Assembly: GCF_013112245.1 (NCBI RefSeq)
Contig: NZ_WVRN01000003.1
Span: 56,242 to 120,241, forward strand
Source: Ruegeria sp. HKCCD4315
GTDB taxonomy: Bacteria; Pseudomonadota; Alphaproteobacteria; Rhodobacterales; Rhodobacteraceae
Length of the DNA stretch: 64,000 nt
Direction of reading: 5' to 3'
The translations under genes were made by a program, and so were the position numbers. How positions within the stretch are numbered: position 1 is the first letter of the stretch; each line of letters opens with the position of its first letter. The notes under the pieces are model-generated. The model made no database searches. It was not told the origin of the DNA and saw nothing but the letters and a program-made list of their open reading frames with translations. Below, in pieces: positions 9,117 to 17,984 of this stretch.

Positions 9117-9157
9117 GGCCGCTGCCAGCATGATCGAGTGCGGTAGCGGCCTTTTTT
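9117..9157 (+). terminator. Intrinsic terminator after virB10
   Basis: GGCCGCTGCC at 9117-9126 pairs with GGTAGCGGCC at 9142-9151 (ten pairs, one wobble) and is followed at once by six T residues (9152-9157). This is a good rho-independent terminator 39 bases after the virB10 stop. It splits the vir cluster into virB1-virB10 and virB11-virD4 units. Confidence 0.85.
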
Positions 9158-9283
9158 GAAGCAAATTCAGCACTTTTTGGAAGCAATGAATCTTATGTGG
9201 ATGCCTTCGTGTTCGAGGCAAAGCCGAGATGCAGCGAAGGCAACCTCCAGTGTTCAAAAAAGTGCTCTACCAAGGACAAGAAC

Positions 9284-10297
9284 ATGAGCGGGCGGAACGG
9301 CAATAGCCTTCTGGAATACTATACAGGCAAGATCGAGCATCTGTTGCACGATGAAAGCCTGAGCGAAATTTCTGTGAATCCTGACGGATCGGTCTGGGTC
9401 GAAGAAATGGGCACAACACACATGACCAGGACAGACATTACTCTGAACAGAGATGATGTGGAAAACATCGGGCGCTGCGTGGCCGGATTCAGCGATGTGA
9501 CATTCGGAGAAAAGAAGCCGATTGCGACGGCCAACGTGCCGACACAGCAGGGTAAAGCGCGGGTGCAGGTTGTGATTCCGCCAGCAACAACCGGCGTGGG
9601 GTCCGTGGCGATCCGCCTGCTCCGCGTGAAAACCGTCGATCTGGGCGCGTTCAGCTTCGCCAGCAAAGAGGCGGCGTTGGCAGAAAACAATGATCACAGC
9701 GCGCTTGAAAAGGCTCGGGCTGCTCTCGCTGCCGGAACAATGAACTTTGACGAGCTGGCCGACCTTGCGATGCTAAGCAAATGGAACGTGATCATTGCCG
9801 GGGGCACCTCGTCTGGCAAAACCACTGTTCTCAATGCAATGCTGAAGCGCGTCGATCCTGGCGAACGGATCGTGACGATTGAAGAAGTGGCCGAGCTGGA
9901 CATCGAGCAACCCAATTCTGTCGATCTACTTGCTGACCGTTCCGAAGAAGATGGCCCTCGATCACCAACAAAGCTGCTGGAATCGGCGCTGAGGTTACGG
10001 CCTGACCGCCTCGTCTGCGGTGAAATTCGGGGCGACGACGCAAATATGTTCCTGGAACTGGTGAACACCGGCCACGATGGTTCTGTTTGTACCATGCACG
10101 CCAACTCACCAGTAGATGCCATTGGACGTATGAGCAAGATGGTGCGTCGCGGATCTCCGACCGTTCAAAAGTCAGAAGTGGTCGATGACATCCGGGCCAC
10201 CATTCACATGATCGTTCACATGAAGAAAATCGGTGACGAACGGAAGGTCAACGGCGTGATTTTCCCACCCCTGATGACCGCTGATCAACTTATCTGA
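9284..10297 (+). CDS. virB11: VirB11 family hexameric ATPase
   Basis: 337 residues. VirB11 is a cytoplasmic hexameric traffic ATPase that switches the machine between pilus assembly and substrate transfer. The Walker A motif GGTSSGKT is at residues 173-180. An Asp/Glu box (TIEEVAELDI) and a Walker B region ending VCGEIRG follow, then the His box TGHDGSVCTMHANS. I chose the ATG at 9284, preceded by AAGGA; an in-frame ATG at 9197 would add 29 residues lacking family character. It lies after the terminator, so it probably has its own promoter in 9158-9283. Confidence 0.95.
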   Translation: MSGRNGNSLLEYYTGKIEHLLHDESLSEISVNPDGSVWVEEMGTTHMTRTDITLNRDDVENIGRCVAGFSDVTFGEKKPIATANVPTQQGKARVQVVIPPATTGVGSVAIRLLRVKTVDLGAFSFASKEAALAENNDHSALEKARAALAAGTMNFDELADLAMLSKWNVIIAGGTSSGKTTVLNAMLKRVDPGERIVTIEEVAELDIEQPNSVDLLADRSEEDGPRSPTKLLESALRLRPDRLVCGEIRGDDANMFLELVNTGHDGSVCTMHANSPVDAIGRMSKMVRRGSPTVQKSEVVDDIRATIHMIVHMKKIGDERKVNGVIFPPLMTADQLI

Positions 10298-10309
10298 AGG
10301 AGAAATAGA

Positions 10310-10468
10310 ATGAAAAAATTTGAGTATCGTAATGTCTTGATGCGGGTAGAGGAAAATGCAGGCGAGAAGTTTGCGAAGCTCGGGCAAGACGGTTGGGAAA
10401 TGGTCGGCGTCGTACCTGCCGAGTTTGGCATCGTGTGCTTCTTCAAACGCGAGCTGACCGATGGCTGA
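10310..10468 (+). CDS. Small DUF4177-like protein
   Basis: A 52-residue frame with a strong ribosome site (AAGGAGA, starting just after the virB11 stop). The pattern MKKFEYRNV, then LGQDGWEMVGVVP and a C-terminal FFKREL resembles DUF4177 proteins, short beta-rich proteins of unknown role. It ends inside the virD4 start with an eight-base overlap, so it is probably co-translated with the coupling protein gene. Any role in the secretion system is inferred from position. Confidence 0.7.
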   Translation: MKKFEYRNVLMRVEENAGEKFAKLGQDGWEMVGVVPAEFGIVCFFKRELTDG

Positions 10469-12353
10469 GTTTCAGGATCTACCCAAAGGCAAGAAGGTCG
10501 CGATAGCCGGTACTATGGGCTTTATCGCTACCTCGGCTTGCGCGGTGTTGGTGGTCGGGCTGGCTCTCGAATACATCAACACCAGAGGCTTTCGCGGGCT
10601 GGACATCTGGGCGATCCCAGAGAAGTTCATGGCACAGCCTGCAGAGACGCAGCAGATCATGGGTCTGGTGGCGGTGGTCGCAGTGGGTGTTTTGACCTTT
10701 GCATTTGTGGCGGCTGCGCTGCGTGGTCCCTCAACGAAATACGGTGATGCGAGTTTTGCAAAGGCCCCTCAGCTCGTCCAGGAAGGCTATGCGTCGGTTC
10801 TGAAGCTCAAAGACAAATTGGATAGTGAAATCGTGTTTGCCAAATTTGGTGAGCCAAAGGACAAAAACGCGATCTACTATAAGCCCGGCCCCGGTGTCCA
10901 AAAGCCGCACGCGATGTTCATTGCCCCGTCTGGTTCGGGCAAAACCAGCGGCTTTGTGATCCCGAATGTCCTGCGTTTCAATGGGTCTTGCGTCGTCCTG
11001 GACATCAAGGGCGAGATTTTCCAGACAACCGGCGCGCGTCGGGCAGCAATGGGCGATGAGGTTTTTATGTTCGACCCCGAGAACCCCGACAAAAGCCACA
11101 GCTACAACCCTCTGCGCCGCGCAGCACGTGCCGACAATCTGGACCGGCGATGGGAAGAAGTGATTCAGGTTGCAACTCAGATGTTCGACACGCCCAGCTC
11201 ATCCGCCCAGGGCTTTATGGGGGGTGTCGAAGGCATGTTCTGCGCGATGGCGATGTTGGCGATCAAAAGAAAGCGGCCATACATTTCCGAAGTCCTGCGC
11301 CTGGTCAAAACGACCAAGCAAAAGGACTATGAGAAAATGGCTGAAGAAGTTGGATATGCGCGAGCTGCAGATGAGTTTCTGAATCTTGCAGCCGAAGAAT
11401 CCAAAATCCTGCGGTCAACGATTTCGGTTATGTTGAACTCCGGCCTGCAGCTCTGGCGCAACCCGTCGGTAGCAAGAGCCACGCAGGGCAATGACATCAA
11501 CTTTGAAGATCTGCGTCGGCGCCCCAGCTCGATCTACTTTTCCGTGCCAGGGAAAAAAGTCAAAGAGTTCCGGACGCTCATTCGCCTGTTCTTCCTCGAT
11601 CTGGTGAACACCATCGAAACTGTTGAGCCGGGCGAAGATGAGCCGTTCAAGGTTTTGATGCTGCTCGATGAGTTCCAACGCCTCGGCCATCTTGAGCGCG
11701 TTGTTGAAGCCTATGACACCATGCGATCGTTCGGGGGCAGGCTCGTGGTGATTTCGCAAACACTGTCGCGCCTACAGGACATTTATGGGCACGAGGGTGT
11801 GCGGGCGATGCTGGCAAACGCTGGAACCCAGATGTTTGCCGCCTCAGAGGATTCCGAAGTACGCGAACATGTGTCCAGGTCCATCGGGGACAAAACGGTC
11901 ATAAGCAAGTCGAAGTCTCGAGCACTCGGCAAGATGGAAATGGGCAGCATATCAGAGCGTGAAGAAGGCATTCGGCTGCTCCGGCCAGAGCACGTTGGTC
12001 GTCTGCCGGAAAACGAGGTTGTGCTGATCCGCGAAGGCAAGATGCCCGTGATTGCGAACAAGATTCGATATTTCGAAGATCCTTATTTCATGCAGTTCCT
12101 TGGTGGCGACACGCCAAAGATCAAAGGGACACACCTGGATCTTGCTGCAGAGCAAGCCAAGGACACGGCAAAGGCCCTGGCTGATGTGAAACCGGCCCCT
12201 GCCCCGGTGAAAGAGGTTTCTGAAAAAGACCAGGAACTTCAGGCGGCATTTGATGCGCAGCGCACGGTCGCAAAGCGGAAAAGTCGGTCAGCGAAAGATA
12301 TGGCGATGGAGAAAATGAAAGCCAAACGGGCTGAAAGTAGCGCCTTCACTTGA
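10461..12353 (+). CDS. virD4: VirD4/TraG type IV coupling protein
   Basis: 630 residues. The coupling ATPase recruits the relaxosome to the secretion channel at the inner membrane. Two N-terminal membrane segments (about 15-38 and 65-88) are followed by the Walker A motif APSGSGKT at 155-162 and a Walker B region LMLLDEFQRLG near residue 395. The TraG/VirD4 signature VISQTLSRLQDIYG comes after it. The C-terminal 80 residues are charged and Lys/Ala-rich, likely a flexible substrate-contact tail. It overlaps the preceding small gene, and no clear terminator was seen after the stop. Confidence 0.96.
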   Translation: MAEFQDLPKGKKVAIAGTMGFIATSACAVLVVGLALEYINTRGFRGLDIWAIPEKFMAQPAETQQIMGLVAVVAVGVLTFAFVAAALRGPSTKYGDASFAKAPQLVQEGYASVLKLKDKLDSEIVFAKFGEPKDKNAIYYKPGPGVQKPHAMFIAPSGSGKTSGFVIPNVLRFNGSCVVLDIKGEIFQTTGARRAAMGDEVFMFDPENPDKSHSYNPLRRAARADNLDRRWEEVIQVATQMFDTPSSSAQGFMGGVEGMFCAMAMLAIKRKRPYISEVLRLVKTTKQKDYEKMAEEVGYARAADEFLNLAAEESKILRSTISVMLNSGLQLWRNPSVARATQGNDINFEDLRRRPSSIYFSVPGKKVKEFRTLIRLFFLDLVNTIETVEPGEDEPFKVLMLLDEFQRLGHLERVVEAYDTMRSFGGRLVVISQTLSRLQDIYGHEGVRAMLANAGTQMFAASEDSEVREHVSRSIGDKTVISKSKSRALGKMEMGSISEREEGIRLLRPEHVGRLPENEVVLIREGKMPVIANKIRYFEDPYFMQFLGGDTPKIKGTHLDLAAEQAKDTAKALADVKPAPAPVKEVSEKDQELQAAFDAQRTVAKRKSRSAKDMAMEKMKAKRAESSAFT

Positions 12354-12567
12354 CGGGGGTAACAGGACGCGGCCGAACCGGACCTTACTTCAATATGCAG
12401 AGAACGGCAGGAGAGAGCCCTAACCTGCTCGTGCTGCGACTTACATATATGTCCGCTTCCGTGAAGCTTACTAGAATGGCGCATTGTCAGCTTTATGCCT
12501 GCTGAGAATTGTCGTCATAGTATCGACAGCAAAAACACTCATCAAAAACCAACAGATTGACGACAGA

Positions 12568-13113
12568 TCAAGGGAACCCCGCACGCATATAAACGATGAT
12601 CTTCCAAAGGTCTTCTTCGCTCAGCGCTTCCTTGAAGGCTGGCATGTCTGTTCCGAAGCGTTCGCCGCCCTCGGAAATTGCCCAAAGAAGGTACTCGTCC
12701 CCCGACATCGGCATCTGAACGAACCATCGTAGGAGAGCGGGAGAGGGCGCGAGCGAACGTCCGGCTTCACCATCGCCCAAACCCTCAGCTCCATGACAGC
12801 TTGCGCAGTTTTCCGTATATAGCGTCTTGCCCTCCGAAACATTCTCGGGCGTTGCACGAATGGTGCTCCGAGCCCCGCGGTAGGCTGCGGGCACGTCCTC
12901 GTTCATATACGTCCAATGTCGTTGCATGCGCTGCTGCTGGCCAGGCCCCATATTGCCGTGCCCCCAACCACGCATGTGCTCAGACCTCATGTGGTTAGAT
13001 CCCATTGGCCCGTGACCCCACCAATCTCCTCGTTGTTGTTGTGCGCAACCCACTGTAGCAATGGTGATAGACAGAACGCTTAAGGTAAGAGTGCGTAATC
13101 CAAGCTTCGTCAT
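12568..13113 (-). CDS. Cytochrome c family lipoprotein
   Basis: 181 residues with a signal ending in the lipobox TVGC (Cys23), so it is probably membrane-tethered in the periplasm. A His/Met/Trp/Gly-rich segment (about 30-65) could bind copper or other metals. The single c-type haem site CASCH is near residue 107, with Met candidates (VQMPMSG, TDMPAF) downstream as axial ligand. The ribosome site AAGGAGGAG precedes the ATG. It lies in a small metal-related cluster with DUF411 and CDF genes; its redox partner is unknown. Confidence 0.85.
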   Translation of the reverse strand: MTKLGLRTLTLSVLSITIATVGCAQQQRGDWWGHGPMGSNHMRSEHMRGWGHGNMGPGQQQRMQRHWTYMNEDVPAAYRGARSTIRATPENVSEGKTLYTENCASCHGAEGLGDGEAGRSLAPSPALLRWFVQMPMSGDEYLLWAISEGGERFGTDMPAFKEALSEEDLWKIIVYMRAGFP

Positions 13114-13151
13114 CTTCTCCTCCTTACTGTTTCCGCTCGATGAACGTCGCC

Positions 13152-13619
13152 TCAGGCCGCTTCGTAACTCTTGAACACCTCGGTGCTACCGTCCTTGAGG
13201 ATCAAAAACACGTCGTAGGCCTCACGACGATCTTCCGGCCCCATCCCAGGGGAACCGTAGGGCATGCCAGGAACAGCAAGTCCAACAGCACTGGGTTGCT
13301 CCTCCAGCAGACGACGAATGTCTGCAACCGGCACATGCCCCTCGATCATATAGCCATCGATCTCGCCTGTGTGGCAGGACATCATTTCTTCGGGAATGCC
13401 GTTGTCCAATTTGTGGCGGACAAGCTGTGTTCCAAAGCTGCGCTCCTCGGTAATGCGAAAGCCTTCCTGCCGCAGGATGTCGATCCAAACCTGGCAACAG
13501 CCGCAGTTCGGATCCTTGAGAACACGGACGGAAGGCGTGTCTTGCGCAAACGCGGCAAATGGTACTGTGCTGGCAAAGCCAGCGGCGTAAGTCAGTACTT
13601 GGCGGCGTTTCAGGTTCAT
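13152..13619 (-). CDS. DUF411 metal-binding protein
   Basis: 155 residues with an N-terminal twin-arginine-like signal (MNLKRRQVLTYAAG, cleavage near FAQ). The DUF411 core follows, with the CGCC metal-site motif in DPNCGCC, then MMSCHTGEIDGYMIEGHVP and GLAVPGMPYGSPGM. DUF411 proteins are periplasmic and often sit with copper or other heavy-metal genes. I chose the ATG at 13619, preceded by AAGGA; the longer frame from 13643 lacks a good ribosome site. It is probably co-transcribed with the cytochrome gene downstream of it. Confidence 0.88.
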   Translation of the reverse strand: MNLKRRQVLTYAAGFASTVPFAAFAQDTPSVRVLKDPNCGCCQVWIDILRQEGFRITEERSFGTQLVRHKLDNGIPEEMMSCHTGEIDGYMIEGHVPVADIRRLLEEQPSAVGLAVPGMPYGSPGMGPEDRREAYDVFLILKDGSTEVFKSYEAA

Positions 13620-13693
13620 GGCGAGAGTCCTTGGTATTTCCAACTAAATTGAGCCGATTTCGTATCATTCGAGATCAAAGGTCATAATCCACG

Positions 13694-14323
13694 TCAAACA
13701 TGCTCATGTTCGCCAACTTCCCGACGCTCGGCGAGCGCTTGGCGCACGATCTGGAAAGCAGAGGAAAGAAACAACGTTGCCATGACCGCCGCAACAATCA
13801 GGTCAGGCCAACCGCTAGCTGTGCCCCAGACGCCTAAAGCTGCAAACATAACGGCCACATTGCCAATGGCGTCATTACGCGAACATAGCCAGACAGAGCG
13901 CACATTTGCATCGCCGTCCTTGTAACGGACGAGCAAGAGAACACTTGCGAGATTGGTCATAAGAGCGAAAAAGCCAACGATGCCCATGATCTCGGCCTCC
14001 GGCACTCCGACATAGAACACCCGGTACACGGTCGATCCAAACACCCAAAGACCCATCAGCAGCAAGCTCACCCCTTTCGCCAGAGCGGCATTGGTGCGTG
14101 CACGGATTGAAGCCCCGATCACTGCCAGCGAGATACCGTAGGTCAAAGCATCCCCAAGGAAGTCTAGAGCGTCGGCCTGAAGTGCCTGAGACTTTGCATA
14201 GTGACCGGCAGTCATCTCGACGACGAACATCACCGCGTTCAGAGCAATGACAATCCACAGCCTCCTTTTGTAGTCGTCTGATACGCCGTCGAATTTGGCG
14301 TTGTGTCCGCAACATGCTGACAT
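13694..14323 (-). CDS. Cation diffusion facilitator family transporter
   Basis: 209 residues with about six membrane segments. The start MSACCGHNAKF carries Cys/His, and the second span has the CDF-type acidic pattern LQADALDFLGDA. CDF proteins export Zn, Co, Cd, Ni or Fe by proton antiport. It lacks the long cytoplasmic C-terminal domain, like other short CDF members, and ends in EHEHV. It is transcribed divergently from a MerR regulator whose operator lies in the CDF promoter. Which metal it exports cannot be told. Confidence 0.88.
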   Translation of the reverse strand: MSACCGHNAKFDGVSDDYKRRLWIVIALNAVMFVVEMTAGHYAKSQALQADALDFLGDALTYGISLAVIGASIRARTNAALAKGVSLLLMGLWVFGSTVYRVFYVGVPEAEIMGIVGFFALMTNLASVLLLVRYKDGDANVRSVWLCSRNDAIGNVAVMFAALGVWGTASGWPDLIVAAVMATLFLSSAFQIVRQALAERREVGEHEHV

Positions 14324-14355
14324 TGGGAAGCCCTTTTTGTATCTGTCGTGACCAT

Positions 14356-14386
14356 AGTGTAGTGTCTCTAGTTACTAGAGGTTCAA
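14356..14386 (-). promoter_or_regulatory. MerR-type promoter and operator for the CDF gene
   Basis: On the minus strand a -35 box TTGAAC (14381-14386) and a -10 box TACACT (14356-14361) are separated by 19 bases. Inside the spacer is the palindrome CTCTAGT-T-ACTAGAG (14366-14380). An overlong 19-base spacer containing a dyad is the signature of MerR-activated promoters. Transcription would start about 25 bases before the CDF ATG. Confidence 0.88.
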
Positions 14387-14397
14387 GAGGTATTTTC

Positions 14398-14814
14398 ATG
14401 TTTTCTATCGGGGAGCTTTCCAAGCGCACGAAGGTCAAAGTTCCGACTATCCGCTACTATGAGGAAATGGGCCTGCTTGCCGCACCAGAACGCACCGAAG
14501 GCAACCAACGGCGCTACGATGTGGCAGGGCTAGAGCGTCTCAGTTTCATCAAGCATGCACGCGATCTTGGTTTCTCAATTGAAGCGATCTCCGAATTGAT
14601 TGTGCTTCAAGGCCACCCGGATCGTTCATGCCAAGCCGCAACGGACATCGCCGTCTCACAACTTTCCGAAGTAAGAGCAAAGATCAAACGACTACGGGCT
14701 CTTGAAAAAGAGCTGGTTCGGATTTCGAAGGGCTGTGATGACGAAGGAGTGTCAGAGAACTGCTATGTGCTCGCGTCTCTTGCCGATCATAAACTCTGTC
14801 ACCACGATCACTAA
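14398..14814 (+). CDS. MerR family metal-responsive regulator
   Basis: 138 residues: an N-terminal winged helix (MFSIGELSKRTKVKVPTIRY), the family EEMGLL turn, a dimerisation helix, then a C-terminal metal-site region with Cys residues (SCQAAT, GCDD, NCYV) and a His-rich end (CHHDH). It should distort the overlong promoter just upstream to activate the divergent CDF gene when metal is bound. The start at 14398 gives the canonical N-terminus. Ligand spacing differs from CueR, so a divalent metal is more likely than Cu(I), but that is inference. Confidence 0.9.
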   Translation: MFSIGELSKRTKVKVPTIRYYEEMGLLAAPERTEGNQRRYDVAGLERLSFIKHARDLGFSIEAISELIVLQGHPDRSCQAATDIAVSQLSEVRAKIKRLRALEKELVRISKGCDDEGVSENCYVLASLADHKLCHHDH

Positions 14815-15023
14815 ACTATGAGCGGACATTGCTTTAGTCCCAGCGAAAGACTGTTTTGTCCGCTTCTTGCCTATTCAAACGTGGTGCAGCGAATGCCCGG
14901 AATGTCCAAGGACAAGAGTCCGTCCCAATCGGAACAGACCCCACATTACTCCAACCCGGTGGTCTCGCTGTTCCCGGCAACACATTCACCGGCGCGAACA
15001 ATCATCTATCATGTCCTCCGTGG

Positions 15024-16061
15024 TTAAAGACTGTGTCCATCATACTCATGGACGTGGGTAGCCTGTTCGCGGGTATGGGCAATCTCTTGCACCACGGCGG
15101 CAATCTTGCTGGATGAAACTTGGTGCAGCTCACCAACAACGGCCTCCGCGCGCTCGTAGCTGTCCGGAACGCCTTGGCTGTTGAAATGGGCGGCAGCGGT
15201 GGAAATGTCCGCGTCTTTCCAAGTCGCCGTTGTGCCGATTGAAACGCTGTCATGATCGTTGTAGCGGGCCAGGAACTTGCTTCCGTCGAGACCGAAGCTG
15301 TGCGCGGTCGCCACAATGTCATCACGCACAGCCAGCCATTTTTCGGCTTCCGTGGGGTCCAGGTTGTCCAACTCGGCCGCATTCATGGATGTGGTGTAGC
15401 TGTCATCAGCCAAAGTGTATGCCTGCAGGTCGGTGTCATATGGGCGCAGTTCGGCAACATCGCCTTTCAACTCCCCGATCTGAACGTCCATTGCGGCACG
15501 CAAGTGTGGATCTTCGACCTCTCGTGCAAGAGCCTCCATGTTCTCGATGGAGTTCACGATGTCCTTGGTCTGCTGCTCGTAGTTCTCAAAGATGGCCTCC
15601 CCCAAAGCGGATTGCATATACTGAACATAGCGATCACCGGGCGACTGGTAGTCGTCGGACTCCTGAAAATCCTTGTCACCACTCAGATCCGCAAGGGACG
15701 AATAGTAAGGGTGATACAGATCGTATTCCTGAGCATCACTCATGTGCTGAGAAACCAAAGCCTGCATATCGTTCAGATCAACCGGCTCCCCTGACCGCTC
15801 CGCAGCTTCAAATTCGATTTTGAATTCTTCGACCAGATCTTGTTGCGCAGTATGTTCGTCAACACGGCGGTTGGCCTGGTCCTCGATGTCGAAGCTGTTT
15901 GAGGCGATGGCTGCACGATCAAAGCCCATCGCCTGCTGTTCTTTCCTGATGATGTCGATCTGCTCTGAAACGCGATCTTCACGCGGGGCGGATTGATCAA
16001 ATCTGGAATAGGGTGCGAAGTGTTCGACTTCGTTCAAAAGATAGTCTGTACGCGAAACCAT
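15024..16061 (-). CDS. Orphan homologue of the relaxase C-terminal region
   Basis: 345 residues. From about residue 75 to the end it closely tracks the C-terminal half of the neighbouring relaxase. Shared blocks include EVEDPHLRAAMDVQIGELKG, DISTAAAHF, and an identical last five residues, DGHSL. There is no relaxase HUH motif and no signal peptide, so it is probably cytoplasmic and acidic. I chose the ATG at 16061, preceded by AAAGGAAAA. It follows the relaxase gene by 87 bases and likely shares its transcript. Function is unknown; it may be a relaxosome partner or a protein passed through the secretion system. Confidence 0.85.
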   Translation of the reverse strand: MVSRTDYLLNEVEHFAPYSRFDQSAPREDRVSEQIDIIRKEQQAMGFDRAAIASNSFDIEDQANRRVDEHTAQQDLVEEFKIEFEAAERSGEPVDLNDMQALVSQHMSDAQEYDLYHPYYSSLADLSGDKDFQESDDYQSPGDRYVQYMQSALGEAIFENYEQQTKDIVNSIENMEALAREVEDPHLRAAMDVQIGELKGDVAELRPYDTDLQAYTLADDSYTTSMNAAELDNLDPTEAEKWLAVRDDIVATAHSFGLDGSKFLARYNDHDSVSIGTTATWKDADISTAAAHFNSQGVPDSYERAEAVVGELHQVSSSKIAAVVQEIAHTREQATHVHEYDGHSL

Positions 16062-16148
16062 AGTTTTTCCTTTGCGAGTTGATGGAAAACTCTGTGATGG
16101 GTCTGCCTGGGGCGTTGGCGCGCGCATCAGGCAGACCGGTTAAAGTCC

Positions 16149-17984
16149 TTACAAGCTGTGCCCGTCATCGTCACCGCGCCCCTGCAAGAGCGGGTGCGTT
16201 GCGTGGGCGTGAACGTCTGAAAGTTCTTCTGAGATTGCGATGATCCTGGAAGACGCAAGCTGGTGCAGCTCGTCAACAACGGCCTCAGCGCGGTCGTGGC
16301 TGTCGGGTAATCCTTGCGCCTGGAAGTGGGCCGCGGCGGTCGAAATGTCGTCGCTGCGCCATCCCATTGTTGTACCCAGGGTGACGTTCTGATGATCGCC
16401 AAAGCGGGCAACGAACGCCTCGCCATCGAGGCCGTAGCTGCTGGCCGTGTCGGTGACTTCTTTGCGGATCGCTGCCCACTTGCCGGCCTCTGAATAATCC
16501 AAGACATCCATTTCGGCAGTGCCCATTCCCATCATCGTTGAATAGCGGCGGTCCTCGATGATGAAGGCTTGAAGGTCCGGATCGTTGGTGCGCAGGTCCG
16601 CAACGTCGCCCTTCAACTCGCCAATTTGAATATCCATAGCGACACGCAGATGAGGGTCGTCAACCTCACGGGCCAGCCCTTCCATCTTGTCGATGGATTG
16701 CAGCAATTCTTTGGTCTGAGTCTGGAAGTCCTCATAGGCCCCCTTGCCCAAGGTGTCCTGTATATAGACCTCGTACCGGCGTGCTGCCGGGGCATAATCA
16801 GCGGACGACTGGAACGCCTTGTCATCGACAATATCAGCAAGGGCAGACAGATACGGATGGCTCTGTTCGTTGTCCCGAACGTCGCTGATATGGGCAACAA
16901 CCTGAGCCTTCAGCTCGGGTGCGATTGTTTCCTCAGAACCGCCTAATTCGATGTGTCGCCGCAAGTTGCTCATGACTTCGGGCGACACATAAGACGGGTC
17001 TCCTGGCTCGCCGTAATCATCAAAATGATGGGCTTGATCCAGCAGATGTTCCATTCTCGATACCATAGGTTCCTCACTTTCAACGAGTTGGATGGCAAAC
17101 TCTTCGATCCGGTCTTTGACAGCGTTGGCGCGCTCATCAAACAGATCCGACATTCTTGCGATGGAGAGTGTCATCACATCACCGGCCATGTCGCGGGCCG
17201 TAACTTCAACCTCCGGAGTGCTTTCAACAACAGACAGTCCGGCCTGAACCTTCCACGTGTCGGTCTCAACTTCCTGCCGCAAACCGCGCTCAAGGCGGGT
17301 CGTTGCGGTCAGCTCAATTCCGTATCCTTCGGCAACCTCAACCTGGATAGAGCGCTGAACGTCGATGTTCATGTCGCTGCTCATACCCATAGCCAACCAC
17401 TGCCCATGTTCCACGCCTCGGTTATTCACAACGATGTGGACATGGGGGTTGTCAGTGTCGTTGTGGAACACGGTCAGATAGTCCCAGGTATCGCCAAAAT
17501 CACCGCTCCCAAACAGGCGATCCGCGAAGTCCAAACCGGCCTCATGCGCGGCATCCGGATAGGTGCCTTCGGGAAAAGAAACGATCATGTGACGGGTATA
17601 ACCATAGTTGGTTTTCCCGTTGAAATCCTCGGCCCAGGTCTCGATCAGATCACTCACCTGATCGGCATCGAGCGGGGTCACACCATTGTCGCGGATGTCC
17701 AACACGCCCTCTGCCCTGACGGTCAGGTAATTGATCTGGCGGCGCAGCTCATGCGCTTTTTTCACCCCACCTTTGCGGACGTGTTTCACAACCGCCTCGG
17801 GCTTTCCAACCACAGCACCAAGCCGCGCCTTGATGGATGAGGCCCGCGAGATCATGAACTTCATGCGCTTGGCGGTTTGCAGCTGCTGGCTGATCTGCTT
17901 GGACCGATCGATACCCTTCTGCGCTTCCCGGAAGGCTAGCTCCAGAAAGTCCCCTGCCGTCAAATTGTGAGCCGCGACGTTCAT
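16149..17984 (-). CDS. VirD2-like relaxase (MOBP type)
   Basis: 611 residues. The relaxase nicks oriT and stays bound to the 5' end for transfer. The N-terminal relaxase domain has a candidate catalytic Tyr86 in RRQINYLTVR and the HUH metal site HNDTDNPHVHIVVNN (His174, His181, His183). The region from about 320 to 611 is a long acidic helical domain found again in the neighbouring orphan protein, ending DGHSL. The ATG overlaps the stop of the mobC-like gene, so the two are translationally coupled. The class is inferred from the motif order. Confidence 0.92.
   Translation of the reverse strand: MNVAAHNLTAGDFLELAFREAQKGIDRSKQISQQLQTAKRMKFMISRASSIKARLGAVVGKPEAVVKHVRKGGVKKAHELRRQINYLTVRAEGVLDIRDNGVTPLDADQVSDLIETWAEDFNGKTNYGYTRHMIVSFPEGTYPDAAHEAGLDFADRLFGSGDFGDTWDYLTVFHNDTDNPHVHIVVNNRGVEHGQWLAMGMSSDMNIDVQRSIQVEVAEGYGIELTATTRLERGLRQEVETDTWKVQAGLSVVESTPEVEVTARDMAGDVMTLSIARMSDLFDERANAVKDRIEEFAIQLVESEEPMVSRMEHLLDQAHHFDDYGEPGDPSYVSPEVMSNLRRHIELGGSEETIAPELKAQVVAHISDVRDNEQSHPYLSALADIVDDKAFQSSADYAPAARRYEVYIQDTLGKGAYEDFQTQTKELLQSIDKMEGLAREVDDPHLRVAMDIQIGELKGDVADLRTNDPDLQAFIIEDRRYSTMMGMGTAEMDVLDYSEAGKWAAIRKEVTDTASSYGLDGEAFVARFGDHQNVTLGTTMGWRSDDISTAAAHFQAQGLPDSHDRAEAVVDELHQLASSRIIAISEELSDVHAHATHPLLQGRGDDDGHSL

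Noticed and set aside
9197..9283. Longer N-terminus for virB11 starting at 9197
   Set aside because: The extra 29 residues are Cys/Lys-rich and unlike VirB11; the ATG at 9284 has a better ribosome site.
16953..17840. A 295-codon plus-strand frame opposite the relaxase
   Set aside because: It is antisense to the relaxase HUH domain and has no features of its own.
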